Below are positions 35,299 through 45,446 of a stretch of 64,000 bases of DNA, piece after piece. Position 1 is the stretch's first letter. Each line of letters starts with the position of its first letter. The notes beneath the pieces are model-generated. The model searched no databases and was not told where the DNA came from. It was given only the letters and a program-made list of their open reading frames with translations. The stretch comes from Beroe forskalii (lineage: Eukaryota > Ctenophora > Nuda > Beroida > Beroidae), in the NCBI GenBank assembly GCA_011033025.1, contig WFMF01000152.1, positions 62,001 through 126,000 of the forward strand, given 5' to 3'. A program made the position numbers and the translations under genes.

Positions 35299-36868
35299 TC
35301 ACAGATGATGAGCATGATATTTGAGATGTTTAGCAAGTCTGATCAAACCATCTCGAGAGAGATGAACATTATCATCTCCATTCTTACTGAAGAAAATGTT
35401 TTTCCTATCTCCATCCTTAGAACTAAACAAATTACGATTTAGTTCAGTGCCAATCATGTTTACATCAGTTAAATTCTGGCTCAGGTAGAAAATAAACTTA
35501 TTTAACTCATTAATCACTGAGTTTCTACAAAAACTTTCCCTTGGCAAAATGTTCACTACATTGATACTACAAAGCTGTGCATGATTATGAAGATATTCAA
35601 TGAGATTATTCATGTCCATTTTGGCTTCTTCTAGAAGTTTATTGGAACCTGAATAGCCATCTATAAGATTAGTATAGTTATTTTTCTGTATACCAAGTAT
35701 CTGATCAACATTGTTTGTTCCACAAAGTAAGATGATTCTCTTTATAGAACAAGGATTGATTTCTAGAAATTTATTGTCCTGCTTGAGCTTATTTAAAATG
35801 TTTTTTGTGGTTGCCCCTGGATAGAAAAATACCCTGGCTTTCTGATCATGAGAGGACATTTTGTTCTCATCTATCCCCCTGAACATACTTGAACTTATGT
35901 AGATGGTGTAATTATCATGGGGAGAAGAGTCAGTGATATTGTTCTCACCATCCTGGGGAGCTGGGTGAGTGCTGGGGATCATGCTAGGGGTGGGTTCAAA
36001 AGGGGGGTTCAGAAGACGGAAGGTGATACTGATCCGTGGGAGGTCACTTTCCCCAGGGAGAATACAGTGCTCAAAAATATGCTGTGAAGCTTTGCTCATT
36101 AGAAAAATGTCTCCATGGTTAACATTGACCTCATGGGATATGTTTTGAGGATGTGTCAAGGTTGACCTGAATTTTGCAACTCTTGATTCCCCTAAAGATA
36201 TGGTGGCAATTTCAGAGTGGGTTACTATTTCAGCTTCATTGTCACTGTGAAAACCAATACTATCAGATGCATTACAGTACTTAGTTATCAGGATACTATT
36301 GTACTGAAATCCAGGAAGTAAGTGATGAAGGTGATCTAAAATTTTGCTCAGATAACTAGTGGGAGGGGGCAGAGGGCATGGTGTGTGGGTTGTGTGTCCA
36401 TAAGAGTATGGATACTGACCATAGTAGGCAGTGGACCGATTGGCATGCAATCTTGTGAATGAAGTTTCTATGTCCAATAAATTGAGATCAAAATTCTGAA
36501 ATGGATGATCTGGCAGGAGATTATAAGGAAGTTCATCATGTTCAGTGATATGATGAAGAATGCCCTGAGATTCACTTGCCTGGCAGAATAGGTTGAACAA
36601 AGCATCTGATGATGTTGCTGGGGATTCAGCTAGATCACCATCAGTGCTAGTGAATGTGGAGGTGGTTATCATTGGGTCAGTTTGAACTGCAGATGATGTG
36701 TTAGATGCTGGGGTTGCTGGCAGAGACTCTACATTAGTCTGACAAGGATCTGTTTGGGAAGTTTGATCAGCTTTTTCACGAAATATAAGTTCAATAAGGT
36801 CATCAATTTTCTTATTTAACATAGCAACTTCTGATTTGAGTTGTTTACATTGTTCTGTGAGAGATTCA
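35299..36868 (-). CDS. LINE C ORF1: coiled coil + AlkB-like dioxygenase + SGNH-esterase-like domain (N-terminus missing)
   Basis: The frame is open from the junction at 36,868 (CESLTEQCKQLKSEVA precedes the first ATG at 36,822) to 35,299. Numbering is from that ATG, 507 residues. A coiled coil leads in, then a Ser/Thr-rich linker (about 20-75). Residues about 150-272 match AlkB-type 2-oxoglutarate/Fe(II) oxygenases. They contain the strand SILITKYCNASDSIG, iron ligands H192 and D194 in FHSDNE, the distal His in HIFEHCIL (H252), and the co-substrate arginines in PRISITFR (R263, R269). Residues about 305-507 look like an SGNH esterase: a SSSMFRG block in the place of GDS, CGTNNVDQ, and a final DDNVHLSRDG. 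Esterase domains are known in CR1/L2 ORF1 proteins; AlkB enzymes demethylate DNA or RNA bases. I do not recall this fusion as a described family. The truncated N-terminus means the native start is lost. Confidence 0.8.
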
Positions 36869-37913
36869 CAGTTGAATTGAATTGAATTGAATAAAATGTT
36901 TACAGCACAATTACAATGTATATATTTTTCTCGAGTTTATATAAATGAAGCTTCTAAGTTGTGCTGAGGGAAAACACTCAGCCAATCATTAAGACTGTTA
37001 ACGAGGTTGCCCACTACAGAAATATCAATACTATATTAACTCATATTCCTGAAATTAAATTAAATTAATGTACTCTCGGAACAGCACATACTGAAAATAA
37101 TAAAATGAATTTTATTTAACTTAAATTAAAATAAAGGCTATTTAACTTATTTACAGAAATAAAGCTGCAATTTAATGACTTACCAAGGTCAGGCTGCATT
37201 TTAGAGACGTTCCCAGGTCTAAATACAATAATTTAATTATAAAAAGTAAAGCATTATATAATAAAGCATTAAAAACGTCCCTCAGCACGGTCCAAATAAA
37301 CTTTTTAAAAAATAAAATGCTGTTTAGGAAAACAAACAGTGATAAATAGAGTTTGTTTCAATAAAATTATTCATAGGTATATAGTGAAATATAGTAAAAT
37401 TTGATTCACAATTGCAACATTCAGGGAGCCTTAGAACCTATGTCCATTAATAAAAGTGTTGTATAAATAAGAAGAGTATTATAGAGGTGTCACTTCTGTA
37501 AGTTGTTGCTAATGACTTATATTAAGCTTTAGCTTTATAGATATGATCAAATGCATTATTTACAACATAGCTTGGGTCATTTGTTACTGAATCCAGAAGT
37601 ATAGTTTTGTAATTTTTACCAAATATTTTAGGATCAGTTGCAGCTCTTAAACTTTGTGGTGTATTGTTCCATGCTTTAGCACCTAAGTAATAGAAGTTTT
37701 TTAGATTTTTAGATTTAGGGGTGTATAGATTACAATTAGCCCCATCCCTGCTTCCTCCAGAGATGTAACTAAATTTATTGATAAAGTTAGGGCATTGGGA
37801 TTCCATAACAAAACAAATATAAAAAACAAACCTGACCAGATGAGAGAAGTTGAATTTAGGTTCGGTGTTGGTGTGGGATGATGAAGATAGGTTTGATGAT
37901 GAGGTAAATCCTT
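36869..37913 (-). mobile_element. LINE D, 3' end with TTGAA microsatellite tail
   Basis: A frame for an ORF2 C-terminus (about 37,913-37,522) is followed by a 3' UTR of about 650 bp. The UTR ends in four TTGAA units (plus strand, 36,871-36,891) directly against ORF1 of LINE C. The UTR shares ordered phrases with 25,985-26,420 (TTTACAGCAC, GTGCTGAGGG, AAGGTCAGGC). The 5' limit is unclear; the frame is closed by a stop at about 37,914. Confidence 0.65.
37522..37913 (-). pseudogene. LINE D ORF2 C-terminal fragment
   Basis: The fragment reads FSHLVRFVFYICF, then GGSRDGANCNLYTPKSKN and YYLGAKAWNNTPQSLR, ending at IYKAKA. The order matches the C-terminus of LINE ORF2 proteins: a hydrophobic segment, a YxTR-like block, then WNxLPxxIR (here WNNTPQSLR). 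Nothing upstream of it in this frame belongs to an RT. It is a 5'-truncated remnant; the exact clade cannot be given. Confidence 0.6.
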
Positions 37914-38579
37914 AGGAATAGGTAGCTCTAGATTCTGGCTGTACTATCATTCCAACTGTACCATCAGCACTTTGTCCCCTTAGGGGGTGTCATTGCACAT
38001 GCGTCCCTATCTCAGTTAGTTAATTTAATATGTGTTGTGTTGTAAGTTGGATTGGATGATACAGACTCTGATTGTAAGCACACTTGAATTGCAGACACTC
38101 CTAATAATTGAGAGCTCAAGGTAAAATTCATGCTGAAATAATTCATTAGATCAACCAACATCCATACAAATCCCTCAACGTGAGTCACTTAATGGCGATA
38201 AAGATAGCATGCAATCCAACATTGATATGCATCATGATGACAATGATCATGATTGGAATGAAAATCTATGTTAAAGTTGAAAGTTCAAGATGGAAACGAA
38301 AGCCAACCTAAACAAAATGCAAGTTCAAGATTTTACAACAGTTCAAAATACTGCATAAAAGAATATAGTGATCATGACCTTAATGAATTATAGATTGGTT
38401 ATGAAACTCAACAATGAAAAATTCTTTGGTTGAATTGTGTGAAAAATCTCCGAAAAGAATGAAATATTATAATCAACGCTTGAGAAAGCACTAAAGGTGC
38501 ATCACCTTGAGTGTACCACGCCACTCCCGACTCCGTGCCGTAACTGTTCATTTAATCTTACCTTCCTAAGCTAAGCCGG
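37914..38579. other. Non-coding stretch
   Basis: No gene recognised. A 38 bp phrase at 38,011-38,048 is identical to 3,317-3,354, next to the 5' end of LINE copy A (see findings). Confidence 0.5.
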
Positions 38580-39035
38580 CTCGCTAAACACTTCGTAAGC
38601 CCGCATATTATTTGTGTGTACGCGCCGCGCGCTTCTTACCACATGTCACGTGTTCCTGTTTGTTCGCGCTTGCGCGCGCTTTTCGTAGAAAAGTCACAAA
38701 CAGGCCTCTTTACAAACAGGCCTTATTTTGCCTTTTCTCTGAAGAGGCGCGCTTGCGCGCGCGAAATAAGTGATAAGGCTCCGTATTCCGTACGCGTAAC
38801 ATGATGGAGTAAGCGCGCTTCCGCCGCATCGCTTCCAATTCCCTACAGAAGTGCCCCGTGTAACGAAAACAGTGATATATTGTCAAACGTTGTTTGACCT
38901 TGCCAGACGTTGTCTGCCCCACATTTTTTTTGCGAGTTGGGGCGCGCGCGCTTCAGATTGCGCGCGCTTCAGATTGCGCGCGCTTCAGATTGCGCGCGCA
39001 GGGGGCCAGGCAACTGCAACGTCTGGTAAGCAGCC
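38580..39035. repeat. GC-rich hairpin module (CAGACGTTGTCTG family)
   Basis: A CpG-rich island-like block in AT-rich DNA. It carries alternating GCGCGCTTGCGCGCGC words, a palindromic CAGACGTTGTCTG at about 38,904, and three tandem GCGCGCGCTTCAGATT units at 38,945-38,995. It closes with GGGGGCCAGGCAACTGCAACG and TCTGG. The same order (CCTGTTTGTTCGCGC, TCGAAAAGTCAC, CTGAACACGCGCGCTTGCGC, CAGACGTTGTCTG) recurs at 58.68-59.10 kb. No protein coding is seen. It is probably a non-autonomous repeat family. Confidence 0.7.
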
Positions 39036-39647
39036 ACAACCCCTAAAAGCTAAAGGGCCGGGCCAGAAAATATTTTTTGTGGAAAATTGGAAATAGAATT
39101 TTTTATATAAAAAGTTGACTTTCTTCTAAACTCTTCTGCCAAATCTTAATCCTGAATCCTGACTTGATTTTTCAACTCAACCCCCTTGATCTGCTGAAAT
39201 CCCCCACAATTCTTGAAATTGGGGTGACCCCATCTACCATTGCTGACCCAAAATCTCCATTCAATGAAACAAGATTTCAATAAAACGTTTCAATATTTTA
39301 TTGTTTTTTTTTTTATTGTTTATTGAATCATGGACACTGTTTTGTGAAATGAGTGTTGATGTCAAGTCAAAATTTTTTATCTTTTATCTTTTATCTTTTA
39401 CAGTACAGAATACTATACAAGTGGATGTTACAGAGAACCTTATAACGTTTTAGGGCACTCAGGGCACAGGGCACTACGTCAGGGCACCAGGGCACTACGT
39501 CAGGGCACTGATCTCAGTAGTGCCCTGAATCAGGGCACAGGCACTACGTCAGGGCACCAGGGCACTACGTCAGGGCACTGGGCCACTACGTCTATGTTAT
39601 GTGATATTGTTATTCTATTGTTTTGAAGGGTTTTATTGTTATTGTAA

Positions 39648-40152
39648 GGTGCATGTAACGTTCGTCGGTCGATCGAATGGAATTGGTCGATCGATCAACT
39701 TCATTTGATCGACTGATGTGTTTTTAATAGAAAACTTTTAAGCTAGTAGGGAAACAACTAAATGTGGTATCTCTCCCATATAAACGGCTCTGAGTGACGT
39801 CACAGATCTAAACGTCAATTTTTCCGTATCCTAAACCTAACCATAACCCTAACCAAAACCCTAACCTTAATCCTAACCCTAACCCTAACAAATCTTGACC
39901 CCAATCCTGACCCTAACCCTAGTCCTTAAAACGCTAGGTGCGCTTAATTATATTTTTCTGAGTGACGTCATTGTCATAGATAATGAAGGCTACCGTTTAT
40001 ATGGGAGACCTACCCTAAATATTGCTCATTTAAACTCGATTCAAGTCAACAGGGAGCATTAATGATTAAAACACATCATTCGTTCAATCGTTCAAATGGA
40101 GTTGATCGATCGACCAATTCCATTCGATCGACCGACGAACGTTACGGGCGCC
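39648..40152. mobile_element. 505 bp PIF/Harbinger-like MITE in the left arm
   Basis: TAA (39,645-39,647 and 40,153-40,155) flanks inverted ends GGTGCATGTAACGTTCGTCG and, reverse-complemented, GGCGCCCGTAACGTTCGTCG. The ends extend through TCGATCGAATGGAATTGG and further with lower similarity. The mirror position in the right arm (about 44,013) has no element and a single TAAGGA-type site. The interior holds CCCTAA-type telomere-like words at 39,838-39,925. TAA duplications and GG-starting ends are typical of PIF/Harbinger. No ORF for a transposase. Confidence 0.85.
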
Positions 40153-40599
40153 TAAGGATACTATTATGATTTTATTGTGATTTAGGAGTAAAGTGCAATC
40201 TGTAATCGTGTACTAATCTGCAATCGTGTATTCAATACATTCTAGATACCTACACTTAAGACTTCAGTGTTATTTTCATAACCTTATTCGAGGTGTGTTC
40301 TATTGTTATTTTAAGGCTCTGAAGGACACCAGGGCGACTAGGGCACTGGGCCACTACGTTATGTCTACGTTATCTGATATTGTTCTGAATGGTCTTATTA
40401 TTGTTGTGAGTATGCTATTCTGATTCAACTGTTATTCCGGGGATCTTGTTGTTATTCTTGGGTTCCTATTGTTATTCTAAGAGTCATTCGACGTTGGGGC
40501 ACTGGGCACTACGTCGGGGCACTGGCTCACTGGGGCACTATGTCTACGTCATGTGATATTGGTATTCTATTGTTTTGCACGGTTAAGGCCATGGCCCAT

Positions 40600-42050
40600 G
40601 GTTCTGTTTATCATTTTAAGGATCCTATTGTTATTCTATGGATCCCATTGTTATTCTATGGCCTCTATTGTTATTCTAAGATTCGAAGGGTCCTTTTGTT
40701 ATACTTAGGTTCTGCTGCTACTGTTAGGGTCTCATTGTTATTATTATAGTGCCCCATTGCTATTCTAAGGGTCCCATTCTCATACTAAGGATCCTATTGT
40801 TATTCCAAGGGTCCTATTGTTATTCTAAGGCTCTTATTGTTATTTCAAGGGTCCTATTGTTATTTTAAGGGTCCTATTGTTATTTCAAGGGTCTTATTGT
40901 TATTTTAAGGGTCCTATTGTTATTTTAAGGTTCTTATTGTTATTTGAAGGGACCTTTTGTTATTCTAACGGTCCTTTTGTTATTCTAAGGGTCCTATTGT
41001 TATTTTAAGGGTCTTATTGTTATTTTAAGGGTCTTATTGTTATTTTAAGGGTCCTATTGTTATTTTAAGGGTCCTATTGTTATTTTAAGGGTCCTATTGT
41101 TATTTGAAGGGTCCTATTGTTATTTTAAGGGTCTTATTGATATTTGAAGGGACCTTTTGTTATTCTAACGGTCCTTTTGTTATTCTCAGGGTCCTATTGT
41201 TATTTTAAGGGTCTTATTATTATTCTAAGGGTCCTATTCCATGGGTCCTATTGTTATTTTAAGGATCCTATTGTTATTCCAAGGGTCCTATTGTTATTTT
41301 AAGGGTCTTATTGTTATTTCAAGGGTTCTTTTGTTATTCTAAGTGCCTTATTATTATCCAAAAGGTCCTATTGTTATACTAGAATCCTATTGTTAATCTA
41401 TGGTTCCTATTGTTATTCTAAGGCCTCTTGTTGTTATAAGATTCTAAGGGTCCGGTCCTATTGTTATACTTAGGGTTCTGCTGCTACAGTTATTATTGTG
41501 CCCTAGTGTTATTCTAAGGGTCCTATTCTCACACTAAGGTCCTATTGTTATTTCAAGGGTCCTATTGTTATTTTAAGGGTCTTATTGTTATTTGAAGGGT
41601 CCTTTTGTTATTCTAACGGTCCTTTTGTTATTCTAAGTGTCTTATTATTATTCTAAAGGTCCTATTCTTTATTAGAATCAATGGTTCCTATTGTTATTTT
41701 AAGGCCCCTTGTTATTATAAGATTCTAAGGGTCCTATTGTTATACTTAGGGTTCTGCTGCTACTGTTATTATTGTGCCCTATTGTTATTCTAAGGGTCGT
41801 TTTCTCATAATAAGGATCCTATTGTTATTCCAAGGGTCCTATTGTTATTTTAAGGGTCTTATTGTTATTTTAAGGGCCCTATTCTCATACTAAGGATCCT
41901 ATTGTTATATATAATTTATTATTGTTATTCCAAATTATAACCTTGTTATTCTAACGGTCCTTTTGTTAGTATAATTTTCTTATTATTATTTAAGGGTCCT
42001 ATCCTCATCCTAAGGATCCTTTTGATATTCCAAGGATCCTATTGTTATTC
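40600..42050. repeat. Minisatellite, 20 bp unit, left arm
   Basis: Repeats of the unit AAGGGTCCTATTGTTATTTT run with variants (TCTTATTG, TCCTTTTG, TATTCT) for about 1.45 kb. Longer variants interrupt the array (CTGCTGCTACTGTTA blocks near 40,712, 41,470 and 41,755), which suggests higher-order duplication. The right arm contains the reverse complement of the same unit. Confidence 0.9.
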
Positions 42051-42183
42051 TTAGGGCACTGGGGCACTACGTCATGTGATTGTGATATTGGTACTCTATT
42101 GTTTTCAAGGGTTCTATTGAAATTCTTGGGGTCGCATCGTTATTCTAAGAGTCATTCTAGGTCGGGGCATCCGGGCAATACCT

Positions 42184-43280
42184 CTTAGAATAACAATAGA
42201 GACCTAACAATAACAATAATATGTTCCTTTAAGTGTTAGAATAGGACCCTCAGAATGATAATGAGACAATTAGATAACAAAAGGACCCTTAAAATAACAA
42301 TAAGACCCTTAATATAACAATACGGCCGATTGGAATAACAATAGGATCCTCAGTATGAGAATAGGAACCTTAGAATAACAATAGGGTCCTTAAAATAACA
42401 AAAGGACCGTTAGAATAAGAAAATGACCCTCGAAATAACAATAAGAGCCTTAGAATAGCAATAGGACCCTTGAAATAACAATAGGATCCTTAGTGTGAGA
42501 ATAGGACCTTTAGAATAACAAGAGGCGGGAGGCCTTAAAGTAAAAATAGGAACCATAGATCAACTTAGAATAACAAAAGGACTCTTAAAATAACAATAAG
42601 ACCCTTAAATAACAATAGGACCCTTGGAATAACAATAGGATCCTGAGTATCACAATAGGACCCTTAGAAAAACAATAATATCCTTAAAATAACAATAGGA
42701 CCCATGGAATAACAATAGGATCCTTAGTATGAGAATAGGGCCCTTAGAATAACAATAAAACCCTTAAAATAACAATAGGACCCTTAGAATAACAAATGGA
42801 CCGTTAGAATAACAAAAGGACCCTTCAAATAACAATAGGACCCTTAAAATAACAATAGGACCCTTAAAATAACAATAGGACCCTTGGAATAACAATAGGA
42901 ATTAGGATCCTTAGTATGAGAAGATGGCCCTTAAAATAACAATAAGACCCTTAAAATAACAATAGGTTGCTTAGAATAACAAAAGGACCGTTAGAATAAC
43001 AAAAGGACCCTTCAAATAACAATAAGACCCTTGAAATAGTAATAGGATCCTTAAAACAACAATAGGACCCTTGAAATAACAATAGGACCCTTAGAATAAC
43101 AATAGGATCCTTAGTATGAGAATAGGACCCTTAGAATAACAATAGGGCACTAATAATGAGACCCTAACAGTAACAGCAAAACCCTAAGTATAACAATAGG
43201 ACCCTTCGAATCTTAGAATAACAATAAAGGCCATAGAATAACAATGGGATCCATACAATAAGATCCATAGAATAACAATA
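42184..43280. repeat. Minisatellite, 20 bp unit, right arm (inverted)
   Basis: AATAACAATAGGACCCTTAA units, the reverse complement of the left-arm unit, run for about 1.1 kb. CAGTATGAGAATAGGA-type variants mirror the TCTCATACTAAGGATCC variants on the left. The array is shorter than its partner, so the arms have changed in copy number independently. Confidence 0.9.
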
Positions 43281-43685
43281 GGATTCTTAAAATGATGAAC
43301 AGAACCATGGCCTTAACCGTGCAAAACAATAGAATACCAATATCACATGACGTAGACATAGTGCCCCAGTGAACCAGTGCCCCGACGTAGTGCCCAGTGC
43401 CCCATCGTCGAATGACTCTTAGAATAACAATAGGAACCCAAGAATAACAATAAGATCCTTGGAATAACAGTTGAATCAGAATAGTATACTTACAACAATA
43501 ATAAGACCATTCAGAACAATATCAGATAACGTAGACATAACGTAGTGGCCCAGTGCCCTGTCGTAGTGCCCTGGTGTCCTTCTTCAGAGCCTTAAAATAA
43601 CAATAGAACACACCACGAATAAGGTTATGAAAATAACACTGAAGTCTTAAGTGTAGGTATCTAGTATGTATTGAATACACGATTA

Positions 43686-43945
43686 TACGCTTAGAGCATG
43701 GCTGGGAATGCGCTAATAGAAATTATTGCACGAGGCGTAGCCGAGTGCAATAATTTGTATTGTCGCACGAGGAGCAGGCCGAGTGCGACAATACCAAATT
43801 ATTGCACGAGGCGAAGCCGAGTGCAATAATTCTATTAGCGTCATGACCATTTGCCATGCTCTTAGTGTATTAGCCAATGTGAGGAGTGCAATATTACTTA
43901 TTATTGCACGCCTACAAGTACCCTCAAAATTGGCTAATACAGATT
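43686..43945. mobile_element. Small foldback insertion in the right arm
   Basis: The sequence between CACGATTATA and ACAGATTAGTACACG has no counterpart at the mirror site in the left arm (about 40,215). It consists of nested hairpins. ATTATTGCACGAGGCGTAG and CCGAGTGCAATAATT pair at 43,721-43,755 and again at 43,797-43,831, with a GTCGCACGAGG hairpin between them. Outer ends CTTAGAGCATGG and CCATGCTCTTAG pair at 43,690 and 43,853. A second small hairpin (TTAGCCAAT, ATTGGCTAA) follows at 43,870-43,938. Probably two MITE-like insertions with TA targets. Confidence 0.7.
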
Positions 43946-44230
43946 AGTACACGATTACAGATTGCACTTTACTCCTAAATCACAATAAAATCATAATAGT
44001 TATATTGTATATCCTTACAATAACAATACAACCCTTCAAAACAATAGAATAACAATATCACATAACATATACGTAGTGGCCCAGTGCCCTGACGTAGTGC
44101 CCTGGTGCCCTGACGTAGTGCCCTGTGCCCTGTTCAGGGCACTACTTCAAGGATCAGTGCCCTGACGTAGTGCCCTGGTGCCCTGACGTAGTGCCCTGTG
44201 CCCTGAGTGCCCTAAAACGTTATAAGGTCC

Positions 44231-44522
44231 TCTCGGATGTTATGCCTACCTGAAGAGGTTGCTTCAGTGGGGTTATACTCAAGAGTTGCATATAATAGAT
44301 TCAATAGATTTGAGTATATTCTGTTAACCTCTTATATTGCGAACTCGTTTAGTGAAACAAGGAGTTATTAATCAAAAATATTTTCAATGATTGACATCAT
44401 CTTCAGTTCTGAAATTTAAAATTAGTGATTCAAGTGGCAAAAACAGAATTTTCTCAAATCTTGATACTTGATAGTATAAACTTTTATACTATTGTCTACT
44501 ACTAAGTTTTATCATAATACTA
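44231..44522. other. Short non-coding spacer
   Basis: AT-rich, nothing recognised between the giant inverted repeat and the TA-flanked element. Confidence 0.5.
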
Positions 44523-45446
44523 GGGCGTTCGGAAATGATTGTCACTACAGGCATAAAATGACAAATATGACCGACCATTTCAAAATTTCAACATATTCGA
44601 GTACGAGGGTCTCTACCAGACTGAATTGCAAATTTTCAGCGTTAACGAAGAATTTTGGAGTGGGTCATCTAGCTTGTTTTTTGATAGTTTTCAGGTGCCC
44701 CGCTGTATGGCGAATTCTAAATCTTCTAGACATGTTTTTATGGTCCGATTTCACATTCAGGGTCATATTCAGGGCGTTCAGGCCCAAAACTAAAGAATAG
44801 ATGATTTAAGTTGACATTCGGGGCAAATTTCAATTGTTTTAACCCCTGTATGATTGTTGATGAGTAGAGCTAAATGGGGCAATTTAACAGTTCAGCAACT
44901 GATAATGCAGTACCCATCTTGCACAATTTCGTTTCTGAAGTTACAATAAGTCAAAATCTTAAAATGGTTGTCTCGTGTACGATGGGTTGGAACTAATATC
45001 CACACGAAATCCTAGAATGTTTCTGGCAATTTAAATGTCAGTTTTTTGGACCATTGCCAGAGCAAAAGTTGCAAATCCGTCTTATTCGAGCATATCCTTT
45101 TGAGGTCAAAGTACCCCTTAGGTTATTTCAACTCGACGAAAACAAATCATTTGTTCCGGTTAGCATCTAATGCAAAGCGCAACAGCCCTCATTTGATTAT
45201 CTCGCACTTCCTGGGTCCGTTGAGAAGGCAGTTTTGACACTGAAAATTTGTAGGTCAGTTTCGTACAGCGGAGCAAAAATTAGAAATTTGAACTGGTTTG
45301 TAGATTGACTAAGAAAATTCTGTTGTTTGCAAACCTGATCATTTAAATCCAAAAAATGTCTGAAAAAAGCGAAAATCACATCAAAAAGTCACTCCCGGCA
45401 GCCGTTTCTCCAGAAAATCGCAAGTGACAATCTTTTCCGAACGCAC
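44523..45446. mobile_element. 924 bp inverted-repeat element flanked by TA
   Basis: TA (44,521-44,522 and 45,447-45,448) flanks ends GGGCGTTCGGAAATGATTG on the left and, reverse-complemented, GTGCGTTCGGAAAAGATTG on the right. The match continues through TCACT (24 bp with two or three differences). The interior has no ORF with transposase motifs. The element is non-autonomous; a TA duplication fits Tc1/mariner-like or ISL2EU-type transposons. The end sequence alone does not decide. Confidence 0.75.

Larger units (their letters stand above)
32932..36868 (-). mobile_element. CR1-group LINE C with AlkB-containing ORF1, truncated at both ends
   Basis: ORF1 (36868-35299) is followed after about 100 bp by ORF2 (35200 to about 32,932). 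The 3' side stops abruptly at 32,931 in the RT thumb region, against the truncated 5' end of LINE B. No continuation of C was recognised beyond the 3' end of B. The 5' side stops in the middle of an ORF1 coiled coil at about 36,869, against the TTGAA-rich tail of LINE D. So C is an internal segment of about 3.9 kb of a longer element. Confidence 0.8.
39437..44230. repeat. Giant imperfect inverted repeat (about 4.8 kb)
   Basis: The outer left end CCTTATAACGTTTTAGGGCAC (39,437) mirrors GTGCCCTAAAACGTTATAAGG at the right end (44,230). Moving inward, both arms carry, in mirror order, GGGCACTACGTC modules and CACATGACGTAG with ATTCTATTGTTTTG. Next comes a CTACACTTAAGACTTCAGTG block, then the module AAGGCCATGG, then a 20 bp minisatellite. 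An unpaired centre of about 130 bp (42,050-42,184) separates the arms. The arms differ by many substitutions, repeat counts and one private insertion each, so this is an old structure and not a simple assembly hairpin. Its architecture resembles foldback elements whose long inverted ends consist of tandem repeats. No transposase is present. Confidence 0.85.

Noticed and set aside
39838-39925. Telomere array (CCCTAA-like)
   Set aside because: Only about ten irregular units, enclosed within a MITE with defined ends; not a chromosome end.
40600-43280. Regularly spaced repeats that superficially recall a CRISPR array
   Set aside because: The 20 bp units are contiguous with no unique spacers, the genome is eukaryotic, and the second half is the inverted complement of the first.
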